Source: Acidobacteriota bacterium
Lineage (GTDB): Bacteria > Acidobacteriota > Thermoanaerobaculia > Multivoradales > JBCCEF01
Direction of reading: 5' to 3'
Assembly (NCBI GenBank): GCA_039028635.1
Contig: JBCCHV010000054.1
Coordinates: 1-45,949, forward strand
DNA: 45,949 nt
Each line of letters begins with the position of its first letter. The stretch's first letter is position 1. The notes beneath the pieces were generated by a model, which was not told the origin of the DNA, made no database searches, and saw nothing but the letters and a program-made list of their open reading frames with translations. A program made the position numbers and the translations under genes. Below, in pieces: positions 1 to 8,302 of this stretch.

Positions 1-35
1 CCGGGGGGCGGCACGGCCGCCGCGACGGGAGAGGA

Positions 36-161
36 GGCCCAAGAACCACGCTTCTTGGGCCGGAGAGGGGCGCGTAGCCCCTCTCGGAACGAATAGCTAG
101 CAGCGCTGGAAAATCCGCGAAGCGGACTTTTTCAGCAGCCTGCTAGCAGGTTGCTGAAAAA
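36..161. repeat. Cluster of four intergenic hairpins (REP-like)
   Basis: Four inverted repeats lie back to back. GGCCCAAGAA (36-45) pairs with 52-61. GAGAGGGGC (63-71) pairs with 77-85. TCCGC (114-118) pairs with 122-126. The longest is a 34-bp near-palindrome at 128-161, with arms TTTTTCAGCAGCCTGCT and AGCAGGTTGCTGAAAAA that pair throughout in RNA, with one G-U pair. The last reads as a bidirectional terminator because it has U-runs on both strands. The hairpin at 63-85, read on the minus strand, has a GGGGCTA...GCGCCCC core resembling the repeat at 9905 and 33833. I see no gene here. Confidence 0.6.
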
Positions 162-582
162 CTCATGGCCATCTGCTCCCGGGTCCTAGGGGGCTCGGCT
201 GCGACGCCGTGAGATGGGGTGAGGCCCTGCGCGGGCCGCCGAGAATCTGCCCTGATTTCGGGACGAGCCGGCGAAGGGGTGCCCAGCCCCTCGCCGGGCG
301 CCCCTGAAGTGACAGGCTCTGCAGAGCCGTCAGAACAGAGCACAAAGACAGCGCTCCTCCCGCGCCACTTTTCTGGAGCTCAATTCCTTCATCGAGGAGA
401 GCCTCGCAGCTCCCAAGCTTGTGGCCCGCGAAATGCTGTCGTGGGAAGGGCCAAACGGCGCCCGCTCCCAAAGCCGAGCAGCGAACCCATCGATCGGTTT
501 CGTTGGACAACTCCCTGAGAATTTCCGCACGGATGTCCGACTAACCCTCCAGAACCTCTTCATCAACTTCTGGGGGACGGAA
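162..582. other. Gene-poor interval upstream of the 583 gene
   Basis: No credible coding sequence is visible; the open frames here lack ribosome sites and look like high-GC shadows. The interval has two more inverted repeats. One is a stem around CCGGCGA...TCGCCGG with an inner GGGG/CCCC at about 267-301. The other is the 14-bp palindrome GGCTCTGCAGAGCC at 315-328. The frame of the next gene is open back to 421, but the ribosome site and signal peptide point to the start at 583. Confidence 0.5.
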
Positions 583-2214
583 ATGACCACCATCGCCGCT
601 CGCGTTGTGAGCATCTCGTACCAACGATTTCGACCCTTACTACTGTCGACGCTCTTGACCGGGATCCTTGCGTCTTCTCTTGATGCGCAGGGCATTGGTG
701 TCACCGTGTCGATTCCCGACGAGCCGATCCCGGTCGGCGCACGAATCGATGATGCGCTGCAGGTTCAGTTGGTCGACAGCCAGGGACAACCCCTTTCAGA
801 CCGTAATCGAGTCTTGGAAGTCGAAGGGCTCAAGGCCATTCGGTTCTTCACGAACGGCATGGTTCATAAAAAGGTCAACGCCCCTGCATCGAGCAAGCTG
901 GGAGTGGGCATCGACCTTACCGGCCAATCTCCCCAGACCGAGGTCGCAGTCTTCGCAGTCCGAGTCTGGAGCGCAGGAACCGTGCAATTGGAGGAAGTTC
1001 ACACGCTCTCCCTCACCCAGGTGCAGGTGAAGGCCACCTTCGTGCCTAGCGGGCTTGCCGCCGGGCAACGACACGTCGACGCGCTGAAGCTGCAACTCGT
1101 GGGCGATGAGCTCTCGAGTTCCCTTCCAACCGAGCTGCTGAAACACTCACAATTCGTCATTCGGGCCCAGGGAAACGGCCGGCTCTTCACCGGCGCCACC
1201 GATGCCCCGAGGAAAACCGTCACCGTTGACGCCTCGGATCTCGGGACCGCCCATGTCTCTTTGGACCTCACGGCCCTCGATTCGAACTCTCCACCTGGTC
1301 CCGTGATCCTCGAAGTACGGGCGGTGCGCAACAACACACCGCTCACCACGGATCCCCTGATGGTGACCGTCAACGTCACCACCGACCTCGCCGAAAACCT
1401 GCGTAGCGACCGCGTCGCCTCCGAGCTCTTCCTCGGAAGCACGTTTCGCTTTGAATACAACGAAGAGGGCGACAGTGAGGGCTTCGGCACCGCGGATCCG
1501 GTGGTGCGTCTCAACGTCGATCACATGTGGGGAATCGACAAACCTTGGAAGCTTCATGGCTCATTTCGCGCTTTGACCAGCAGCTTCGCCAGCCAACTCG
1601 GCGAGATGGAGATGCCGCCGATGATGCCAGAGGACGGGATGAACGGTGACGATGGCATGATGGAAGGCGACGACATGATGGAGGAGACGCCGCAAGATGG
1701 AGAGGATGACTCTGAGGCCGTAGAGTTTGTCGACTTCTACTCCGGAACCCTCAACCTTCTATGGCAGCCCGCCCGGCTGACCCGAATCAAGCCCACTTCT
1801 CGGGATTCGGACCGGCCGTTTGACGCCACCCGCCTCGGGTTCTTTACGCGCGCAGGCTTCATCACCCGCGACAGCGTCGACAGCAACACGGACACTTCCA
1901 TTTCATTCTTCAACGCCGGTGTCGCCTTCACCCTCAATCAAACCGCTGCGGCGACCAAGGAGCACGACAACGTCAACTCTTTCCCTGTGCTCTTCACCGA
2001 GATCTCGGGGGCCTATTACGAAGAGTTCGGCAACGAAGACGACCGACACTGGCGCCTCGTGGTCGATGCCGGATTTCGACTCGCCAACACCGCAAACGGA
2101 ATCGCACCGTTTTACGTCGGCTTGCACCTCAACGCAGGCGAGGGGGTCGACGACCACCGGATCTATGCCGGCTTCCTACTTCAGCTCGATCGTCTTCGCC
2201 AGCTCGTCAAATGA
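583..2214 (+). CDS. Secreted protein with Met/Asp-rich insert, probable outer-membrane C-terminus
   Basis: I do not recognise a family. The ATG at 583 was chosen because GGGGGACGG precedes it and a signal-like segment follows (hydrophobic stretch about residues 17-35, ending near SLDAQG), giving 543 residues. The middle has beta-rich, Ig-like character. The last 200 residues alternate polar and aromatic positions (FRFEYNE, VVRLNVDH, YVGLHLNAG, YAGFLLQLD) and end in strand-like segments, consistent with an outer-membrane barrel. A loop at about residues 341-375 is almost entirely Met, Asp and Glu with several DGM/DDMM groups, and could bind metal. The DNA is less GC-rich than most neighbours, which may mean acquisition. 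It is convergent with the gene ending at 2311. Confidence 0.75.
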   Translation: MTTIAARVVSISYQRFRPLLLSTLLTGILASSLDAQGIGVTVSIPDEPIPVGARIDDALQVQLVDSQGQPLSDRNRVLEVEGLKAIRFFTNGMVHKKVNAPASSKLGVGIDLTGQSPQTEVAVFAVRVWSAGTVQLEEVHTLSLTQVQVKATFVPSGLAAGQRHVDALKLQLVGDELSSSLPTELLKHSQFVIRAQGNGRLFTGATDAPRKTVTVDASDLGTAHVSLDLTALDSNSPPGPVILEVRAVRNNTPLTTDPLMVTVNVTTDLAENLRSDRVASELFLGSTFRFEYNEEGDSEGFGTADPVVRLNVDHMWGIDKPWKLHGSFRALTSSFASQLGEMEMPPMMPEDGMNGDDGMMEGDDMMEETPQDGEDDSEAVEFVDFYSGTLNLLWQPARLTRIKPTSRDSDRPFDATRLGFFTRAGFITRDSVDSNTDTSISFFNAGVAFTLNQTAAATKEHDNVNSFPVLFTEISGAYYEEFGNEDDRHWRLVVDAGFRLANTANGIAPFYVGLHLNAGEGVDDHRIYAGFLLQLDRLRQLVK

Positions 2215-2310
2215 GGACCGGGGAGAGGCAGGAGGCGAGCCGATGACGACCCCCAGAAACGCCTCGCAGGACGACGCGCTCGCCGATCTCCGCCTCGGGT
2301 TCCTGGGCGA

Positions 2311-2901
2311 TCAGCTTCCGGGGCTTTGGAGACAGCAGAAGAAGGCGCTCTGGAAGAGGTAGCAGCGAGGCTCGAGGTTACCGCCTCGAGCCGGACACGC
2401 GGGCGCCTCGGCACCGCAGCCGGCGAGCTCACAGGTCGGCGGCAAGGAGGGGGTTTCGACGCCGAACTCACCGCCCTGGGTGAGGGTCTGCCCGAAGGCG
2501 TTCGAGATCCGCAGGAGGAGCGGGGCGGCGCCGGTCCAGGAACCGGCGAGGGGCGCCGTCAAAGTAATCGGCAGGCGAAAGCTGACGGTTTCGAAGACGC
2601 CGGGAGCGATCGCCCCCTCGGGCACCGCCAACCGCCATCGGACCTTGCCGACGTCGAGGCCCGGGAGCACCGCCGGTGGCGCCGCCAGAACTTCTAGCGG
2701 CCCAGTGACCGTAGCCCCCGGTGCAAAATCGAGGTCGAAGGCCGTGCCGGCGGTGACGTTGAAGATTTCAAAAGTGATGGGCACGCCGTTGGCGACCGGT
2801 CCATCCACCGCCTCGAGTTGAGCCTGGGCCGCGAGGGCCGGCAAGAGCGAGACGAGCAGGCAGAGTAGCGAGCGAAGGGCGAAGGGGCGGACGTTCGGCA
2901 C
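2311..2901 (-). CDS. Secreted hypothetical protein
   Basis: This is a 196-residue protein starting at a GTG (2901-2899). GAGGAG sits seven bases upstream, and a clear signal peptide follows (RSLLCLLVSLLPALAAQAQ). An in-frame ATG at 2934 gives a poorer start with no hydrophobic N-terminus. The body is beta-rich (ITFEIFNVTAGTAFDLDFAPG, VSFRLPITLT), like a single immunoglobulin or cohesin-like fold, but I see no diagnostic motif. The C-terminus has several Cys (CELAGCGAEAPAC), possibly disulfides. An inverted repeat GGCTCGAGG/CCTCGAGCC around 2369-2392 lies in its 3' coding part. It is downstream of the DUF1028-amidase gene on the same strand, with about 30 bp between, so co-transcription is likely. 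Function unknown. Confidence 0.7.
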   Translation of the reverse strand: MPNVRPFALRSLLCLLVSLLPALAAQAQLEAVDGPVANGVPITFEIFNVTAGTAFDLDFAPGATVTGPLEVLAAPPAVLPGLDVGKVRWRLAVPEGAIAPGVFETVSFRLPITLTAPLAGSWTGAAPLLLRISNAFGQTLTQGGEFGVETPSLPPTCELAGCGAEAPACPARGGNLEPRCYLFQSAFFCCLQSPGS

Positions 2902-2930
2902 GGGATTCTCCTCTGCGGTCGGATGGAACC

Positions 2931-5213
2931 TCACAACGGCGGCGTTGCGGCCGGCGGCCGACGGTGACGAGTGGCCTGCTCGTAGGCATAGGCCAAGGCG
3001 AGGAGCTTGGCTTCGCTCCAGGCATCGCCCAAGAAGGTCATCCCCACCGGCAGAGAGCCCTGCACCAAGCCCATCGGCACGGTCACCGCCGGGAAACCGC
3101 TGTGCGGCGAGAGGTCTTGGCTATTGTCGCCATGGGGCGTGTTGAGGTCGCCGATGCGCCGCGGCGGATTGCTCCAGGTGGGATAGATCAAGGCATCGAG
3201 GCGCTGTTCCTCGAACCGTTCCCGAAGCTCCGCCGCCAGCGCCTCGCCGTGGGCCCAGGCCTGTCGGCAGGTCGGGTTCTCTTCCGGCGATCCCTCGATG
3301 CCCAGGAAATAGCGGATCCCGGAGGCGACCGAAGGGTGGAACTTGCCGGAAGCTTCGATGGCGGCCAGGCTGTCGAAGGGCGCCGCCTCCCCCAGGCTCT
3401 CTAGATAGCGGTCGAGATCCCACCGAAAGCGCGGACACCAGCGCTCGTCCGGTGGCGTCTGATCGAGCCATGAAATCGTCACCGGGTCAACGATCTCGGC
3501 GCCCTCGGCGCGCAGCACGGCGAGGGCCTCTTCGAACCGCCGTCGCACCTCCGGATCGCCTTCGTCACGGTCGGCGAGCTGGCGAACCACCCCCATGCGC
3601 TGGCCCTGCAAGGCCTCGCCATCGAGCAGCGCGGCATAGGCGATCGGGTAGCGATTGCGCGCCTTCGCGGTCACCGGATCCGCCGGATCGTAGCCGGCGA
3701 TGACATCGAGGAGACGCGCCGCATCCTCCACCGTGCGCGCCATCGGGCCGCCGATGTCGTGATCGAAGTAGAGGGGGACGATGCCGTCCCGGCTGGTCAG
3801 GCCCATGGTCGATCGGACACCGACCAACAGGTTGTGGGAGGACGGACCACGAATCGAGTTGCCCGTATCGGTGCCGAGGCCGACGGTACCGAGGTTGGCA
3901 GCGATGGCGGCGGCCGTGCCGCCGCTCGAGCCCGCCGGCACGCGATCCAGGGCGTAGGGGTTCTTGGTGTGACCGGGCAGCGCCGAACCCACCGTCTGGT
4001 AGGGCGAGAAAGCCCACTCCGCCATGTTCGACTTGGCCAGCACGATGGCACCGGCGGCGCGCAGCTTGCGCACCTGGGTGGCATCGTCCGGCGGCAGCGA
4101 GCCGGCGAGGGCCGAAGAGCCGGCGGTGGTCGGCAGGTCGTGGGTGTCGTAGTTGTCCTTGACGACCACCGGAATGCCGTGCAGCGGGCCGCTCATCTGT
4201 CCCGATTCGGCGAGCTCTCGATCGAGCGCCTCCGCCCGCTCGAGAGCCTTCGGATTGAGGCTGACCAGGCTGTTGAGGGCCGGCCCCTGCTGATCGTAGG
4301 CAGCGATGCGATCCAGGTACTGTTGCACCAACGACCGGGCGGTCAGGCGGCCGGACCGCATCGCCGCGTGGATTTGGGCGATGGTGGTCTCTTCGAGACG
4401 CCACTCGCCCGGCGCCCCCGCCGCCGCCTGCTGTGAGGCGGCGCGCGGCACAGCGGCGCGCGGCATAGCGGCGCGCGGCACAGCGATGGTCGCCCGACGC
4501 TGCCATTCGACGGACTTCTCGACCAGCCGACGCAGCTCCACCAGGGGCTCCGGATCGTCGTCGACCTGCAGCCGCAGCACGACATCGTTGTTGAGCCAGA
4601 CGCCACCTTCGGGCCGCACCACCAGCAACGCCGCCGACTGCATACCGCGCTTGTCGCCGCCAGCCACCTGCCCGGCCTCGAGAGCCGCCAGCAGGCGCTC
4701 GGCGAGGGAGCCGGTCGTGCTCTCGAAGGCCGCAACCATCGCCCGCGGCACCGCTTCCCCGGCGAGCAGGTTGCCCTGGGCGGTACAGAATCGGCCGCTC
4801 TCGTGGCCGGCCCAGTCACTGGCCTGGGCGCCGGTGTGGGCGACATAGGCACCGCGGCCATCCATCACCGCAAACTGGCGACCGGCCTTCGGCCAGTCCT
4901 GCGGCAGGGGATCCGGATCCTCCGCCAGCAGGCGTTCCGCCACCGCCGCCGGCGACAGCCCCTCGCTGAGTAGCTCGATGCCCCGCGGGCCGTAGCTGAC
5001 GTCGACCCAGGCCTGGGTCGCCACCACCCCGACCCCGGCCTCGGCCCAGAGCACGCCGTTGCCGACCGCGAAGACTCTCGACTGCACCGCCCCACCGACC
5101 TCGCCGGTCTGCGGGTCGTAGCCGAGGATCGAGTAGGTCGCGGCGGCCGGACCGCCCACCAGGACGAGGGCGATCATCAACAGCGAGGAAAGAGCGAGTA
5201 CGCGTTGGGCCAT
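2931..5213 (-). CDS. DUF1028 domain fused to amidase-signature hydrolase, secreted
   Basis: The 760-residue product joins two enzymes. Residues 1-25 are a signal peptide. Residues 26-235 match DUF1028, an Ntn-hydrolase-like family (ATYSILGYDPQTGEVGGAVQSR, then ATQAWVDVSYG). Residues 270-755 are an amidase-signature domain with all catalytic parts: Lys352 (VVVKDNYDT), Ser429 in AGSSGG and nucleophile Ser453 in GTDTGNSIRGP. The GGS of many members is GNS here, a known variant. The start at 5213 has GGAG eight bases upstream; an in-frame ATG at 5240 does not. A TAGAAT box lies at 5262-5257. The domains are joined by a linker made of three A-(V/M)-P-R-A units. It probably hydrolyses an amide in the periplasm or outside the cell; the substrate cannot be read from sequence. 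Confidence 0.85.
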   Translation of the reverse strand: MAQRVLALSSLLMIALVLVGGPAAATYSILGYDPQTGEVGGAVQSRVFAVGNGVLWAEAGVGVVATQAWVDVSYGPRGIELLSEGLSPAAVAERLLAEDPDPLPQDWPKAGRQFAVMDGRGAYVAHTGAQASDWAGHESGRFCTAQGNLLAGEAVPRAMVAAFESTTGSLAERLLAALEAGQVAGGDKRGMQSAALLVVRPEGGVWLNNDVVLRLQVDDDPEPLVELRRLVEKSVEWQRRATIAVPRAAMPRAAVPRAASQQAAAGAPGEWRLEETTIAQIHAAMRSGRLTARSLVQQYLDRIAAYDQQGPALNSLVSLNPKALERAEALDRELAESGQMSGPLHGIPVVVKDNYDTHDLPTTAGSSALAGSLPPDDATQVRKLRAAGAIVLAKSNMAEWAFSPYQTVGSALPGHTKNPYALDRVPAGSSGGTAAAIAANLGTVGLGTDTGNSIRGPSSHNLLVGVRSTMGLTSRDGIVPLYFDHDIGGPMARTVEDAARLLDVIAGYDPADPVTAKARNRYPIAYAALLDGEALQGQRMGVVRQLADRDEGDPEVRRRFEEALAVLRAEGAEIVDPVTISWLDQTPPDERWCPRFRWDLDRYLESLGEAAPFDSLAAIEASGKFHPSVASGIRYFLGIEGSPEENPTCRQAWAHGEALAAELRERFEEQRLDALIYPTWSNPPRRIGDLNTPHGDNSQDLSPHSGFPAVTVPMGLVQGSLPVGMTFLGDAWSEAKLLALAYAYEQATRHRRPPAATPPL
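4438..4482 (-). repeat. Three 15-bp tandem repeats encoding a domain linker
   Basis: GCGGCGCGCGGCAYA is repeated three times without gaps (4438-4452, 4453-4467, 4468-4482). On the minus strand it encodes A-V/M-P-R-A units exactly at the junction between the DUF1028 and amidase domains. Being in frame and at the domain boundary, it is likely to vary in copy number between strains. Confidence 0.85.
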
Positions 5214-5256
5214 GGCTGTTCTCCGGAAAGCTCCCCGCATCGCGGGGCTGCTCCAG

Positions 5257-5262
5257 ATTCTA
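5257..5262 (-). promoter_or_regulatory. Candidate -10 box TAGAAT for the DUF1028-amidase gene
   Basis: TAGAAT reads on the minus strand about 43 bases before the chosen start. No good -35 hexamer is seen. A CCCCGC-atc-GCGGGG hairpin (5233-5247) would lie in the leader between this box and the ribosome site. The same CTAGA-N-T pattern precedes several other genes in the window. Confidence 0.4.
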
Positions 5263-5476
5263 GCCCGAGCCTCTCACCCCGATACTTCGGCCATCGCTCT
5301 CAAAGTGCAGAGCATCCGCCGACGCTACGACGTTCGGTAAGAGCCCCGGAGTCCAACCTTCTGCGATCGCAGGGCGACGCCAGGAGAGCTGTCTCCGGGT
5401 CGGCCTCTGCGCCGGACAGCGGGTCAGCCCAGTGGCAGGCCGAAGGCCCCACCCGCTGCCGGCGCAGACTCCGGCT

Positions 5477-5722
5477 TCACGGCCGAGAGCGGATGGTCCC
5501 GCGGGCCCCGTCGTCGGAACGCTCGTCGGGCTCCTGACAGTCCTCTTGCTCGGACTCGCCAGGGAGGGATCCCGGCGACGCTGCCGACGGCGAGGACTCG
5601 ACGGGCAGCGCCGCCGCCAAGGACGACGCGTCGGCCGGTGGAGATGTCAGGGCGGCGAGCAGAAAGATGGCCGCCAGCACCAGGATGGCGAGTAGCAGCG
5701 GCAGAACGATTTGCTTCTTCAT
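5477..5722 (-). CDS. Small membrane-anchored protein
   Basis: An 81-residue protein with an N-terminal MKKQ followed by a hydrophobic helix (residues 5-26). The rest is a low-complexity Ser/Pro/Ala/Glu tail. The ATG at 5722 was chosen over an in-frame ATG at 5773 because the helix then follows immediately and CGGAGAG lies about nine bases upstream. It could be an uncleaved signal anchor with a short periplasmic tail. No family is recognised. It lies about 260 bp upstream of the DUF1028-amidase gene on the same strand. It could be spurious. Confidence 0.45.
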   Translation of the reverse strand: MKKQIVLPLLLAILVLAAIFLLAALTSPPADASSLAAALPVESSPSAASPGSLPGESEQEDCQEPDERSDDGARGTIRSRP

Positions 5723-5847
5723 CGACAGGGCTCTCCGGGAGGTTGAAATCGACGCCGCCAGTCTCGCCGTCATCGGGAAGAGGCGAAACTGGCAGAAGAG
5801 TCATTTTGCGCAACGAAAATGCCACCCTCCTCACATGCCACCGCGCA

Positions 5848-5853
5848 TAGAAT
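5848..5853 (+). promoter_or_regulatory. Candidate -10 box TAGAAT close to a start codon
   Basis: TAGAAT ends seven bases before the ATG at 5861, and no Shine-Dalgarno sequence lies between. If it is a real -10, the mRNA would be leaderless or nearly so. No -35 match was found. Confidence 0.4.
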
Positions 5854-5860
5854 CGTAGCC

Positions 5861-7630
5861 ATGAGCCACTTCTTGCGTGCCTTGATCATCCTCCTCGGAT
5901 TACCCAATGCCCTCTGGGCCGCCGATGCCGTCATCGCCGGCGCGATTCGGGTCGACGCCACCTACGAGAATCTGGGAGTCCGGTGGTCGATTGGCGGCGA
6001 CGACGACGGCGACAGCCGGCTCACCCTCGAGCTCCGGCGCGCCGGCACCACTCTCTGGCGAGCCGCCGCCCCTGCCCTCGGAGCGCGCCCGGAGCTGGTG
6101 GTCAACGGCTCTCCCCTCGGCCTGCACTACTGGGCCGCCAGCGCCCTGTTTCTGGAGCCCGACACCGCCTACGAGCTCCGCCTACGGCTCGAAGACCCGG
6201 ATGGCGGCAGCACGACTCGTGTCCTCACCGCCAGCACCCGGCGACCGATCCCGGACCCGCCCCCGGGCCGGTTGCGCTACGCAGTTCCGGGTACCGGCGG
6301 CGGCAGCGGCAGCCTCGGCGATCCCTTTCGCGGCCTCCAGGCCGCCGCCGATGGCGTCGTCGCCGGCGATGTGGTGTTGGTGGATGCCGGCCTCTACGAA
6401 CCCTTCGCCATCGCCACCAGCGGCAGTGCAGGGGCGGTGATCGCCTTCGTCGGCCCGCCGGACGGATCGGCCATCGTCGACGGCGGCGGGACCGACCGCG
6501 GTGTCGTCACCCTCGGCACCGGTGGCTCGGCCCCGGTGTCCCACCTGCTGGTGCAGGGACTGACCATCCAGAACGGTCGCTGGGGTGTCGACCTCCAACA
6601 CTCGAGCGACATCGTCCTGCGGCGTAACCGCATCCGCGATGTCGACTTCGGCGTCCTCAACCGCCGCGCGGCGGACCTCGAACGGCGCCAAACGGTGTGC
6701 GACAACGTCATCCTCGGACGGACCCCCTGGCCCGGCAGCGGCATCCCCGCCGAGCGAGGCATCGACCTGCGCGGCCATGGGCACGTGGTCTGCCACAACC
6801 TCGTGCGCGACTTTGGCGACTGCATCTCGGTGCAGCCCTTCACCGGCGACTCCTTCGGCAACGACGTCTTCGGCAACGACGTCGCTCGCTGCGTCGACGA
6901 TGGCATCGAGATCGACTACAACCAATCGAACGTCCGAGTGTGGCGCAACCGGGTCTACAACGCTCGCATGGGAGTCAGCGTGCAGCCGATCGCCGGCGGC
7001 CCGGCCTACATCCTGCGCAACGAGCTGTTCAATCTCGAAGACAAGCCGATCAAGCTCCACAACTCTCCGGCGGGCCTGTGGGTGGCCCACAACACCGGCG
7101 CCAAGCGCGGCAATGCCGTCCACGACACCGGCAGCTCCAACTGGCGCAATGCGGTCTTTCGCAACAATCTCTGGCTGGGCACCGAGTACGCCTTCGAGTT
7201 CATCAACATCTCGTCCGATGGTTTCCGGGACTTCGACTACAACGGCTGGGGCACCACCCGCGGCGGTTCCCTTCCCCACTTCAAATGGAACAACGTGCGT
7301 TACGACACCCTCGGCGACCTGCAGGGTGCGGTCGGAATCGAGCTCCGGGGCGTCACCGTCGCCTTCGACGACCTGGTCGACGCCACCCTACCGGCGAGCT
7401 GGGATGTCGAGGTGGCACCGGCCAGCCGGGACCTGCGCCTCGCCAGTGCCCTGCCCCGCGACCGCGGAGAGGCTCTCCCGAACCTCAACGAACCCTTCGT
7501 CTTCGATGGTCGGCCCGACCTCGGAGCCTTCGAGGTCGGTAGCGCTCCACCGGCCTACGGGCCGCGGCGGTTCATCTTCCGAGACGGCTTCGAGTCCGGC
7601 GACACCGACGCCTGGCAAACCGGCCCCTAG
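5861..7630 (+). CDS. Secreted right-handed beta-helix protein with DGFESGD motif
   Basis: A 589-residue protein. Residues 1-20 are a signal peptide (FLRALIILLGLPNALWAAD). Residues 20-135 look like a fibronectin/Ig-type domain. Residues 145-480 carry parallel beta-helix repeats with the usual G-V-x-L-x-x-S-x-x-I-V-L-R-x-N-x-I cadence (LLVQGLTIQNGRWGVDL, SDIVLRRNRIRD, NVRVWRNRVYN). The extreme C-terminus is FRDGFESGDTDAWQT, a motif repeated near the N-terminus of the giant protein at 42647. Such helices usually bind or cleave polysaccharide, but no catalytic residues can be assigned. The start at 5861 was chosen over 5819 because the signal peptide begins there and TAGAAT lies just upstream. 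Confidence 0.8.
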   Translation: MSHFLRALIILLGLPNALWAADAVIAGAIRVDATYENLGVRWSIGGDDDGDSRLTLELRRAGTTLWRAAAPALGARPELVVNGSPLGLHYWAASALFLEPDTAYELRLRLEDPDGGSTTRVLTASTRRPIPDPPPGRLRYAVPGTGGGSGSLGDPFRGLQAAADGVVAGDVVLVDAGLYEPFAIATSGSAGAVIAFVGPPDGSAIVDGGGTDRGVVTLGTGGSAPVSHLLVQGLTIQNGRWGVDLQHSSDIVLRRNRIRDVDFGVLNRRAADLERRQTVCDNVILGRTPWPGSGIPAERGIDLRGHGHVVCHNLVRDFGDCISVQPFTGDSFGNDVFGNDVARCVDDGIEIDYNQSNVRVWRNRVYNARMGVSVQPIAGGPAYILRNELFNLEDKPIKLHNSPAGLWVAHNTGAKRGNAVHDTGSSNWRNAVFRNNLWLGTEYAFEFINISSDGFRDFDYNGWGTTRGGSLPHFKWNNVRYDTLGDLQGAVGIELRGVTVAFDDLVDATLPASWDVEVAPASRDLRLASALPRDRGEALPNLNEPFVFDGRPDLGAFEVGSAPPAYGPRRFIFRDGFESGDTDAWQTGP

Positions 7631-7684
7631 GCCGAGCTTCTCGCCAGATCTCTCGGCGGAAGTTCCGGCGAGCCCGATCGCCGG

Positions 7685-8302
7685 TCAGGAATCCGGCACC
7701 GGTGTCGGGTAAAGAGCCAGAATCAACTGGAACTCCACCGCATCGGCGCACTCATCGGCATCCTCGGTCGCCTTGCGCTCCTCCGACTCGGCACCGAGCT
7801 GATCGATCAGCCTCTCGAGCTCACCCTGCAGCCACTCCAGTCGGGACCGCGGCACGCTCGCCTTGAGCTGCGCGATCATCGGTAGGACTCCCTCCAGATC
7901 TCGCCCCTCGAGGGCGCGAATGTCCTCCGCACCGCGGCTGAGGAGCTCGCTGCCCATCTTGGTCCAACCGCCGGCGTCGGGGTCCGACAGCAGAAGCTCG
8001 TCATCGACTCGAAAGGCCCGTGCCACGCCCAGAAAGTACTTTTCCAGGGTGCCGCGATTGGGACGGGTGGCGTGCAGCTCGATCAGGCCTGCCTTCTCCA
8101 AGGTCTCGACGTGGTGGTAGAGCTTGGTGGTCTTTTCCCCCAGCTTCTCGGCGACCTGCTTGGTGGTGGCGGGGCCGACACAGAAGACCTCGAGAATCCT
8201 CATCCGCAGCGGGTCCGCCAGGGCCTTGAGCTGGGCGACGTCTCGGATCGTGAAGTACGCCAGGGACGGCGGCTCCGGGGCGATGGATGGATCGTCTGCC
8301 AT
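7685..8302 (-). CDS. ArsR-type winged-helix transcriptional regulator
   Basis: A 205-residue protein. Residues 25-90 form an ArsR/HTH_20 winged helix (ALADPLRMRILEVF, then TTKQVAEKLGEKTTKLYHHV as recognition region, then LEKAGLIEL). The C-terminal half is helical and Glu-rich, probably for dimerisation. No CxC metal site of classical ArsR/SmtB sensors is present, so metal sensing is unlikely. It is transcribed divergently from the CPBP protease at 8434 across a 131-bp AT-rich gap, the usual arrangement for a regulator controlling its neighbour and itself. TAGGCT eight bases before the start may be its -10, which suggests a short or absent leader. Confidence 0.85.
   Translation of the reverse strand: MADDPSIAPEPPSLAYFTIRDVAQLKALADPLRMRILEVFCVGPATTKQVAEKLGEKTTKLYHHVETLEKAGLIELHATRPNRGTLEKYFLGVARAFRVDDELLLSDPDAGGWTKMGSELLSRGAEDIRALEGRDLEGVLPMIAQLKASVPRSRLEWLQGELERLIDQLGAESEERKATEDADECADAVEFQLILALYPTPVPDS

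Noticed and set aside
2181-2697. Frames opposite the end of the small secreted protein gene (2326-2697 plus and others)
   Set aside because: They lack ribosome sites and motifs, while the minus-strand gene has a GTG with GAGGAG and a signal peptide.
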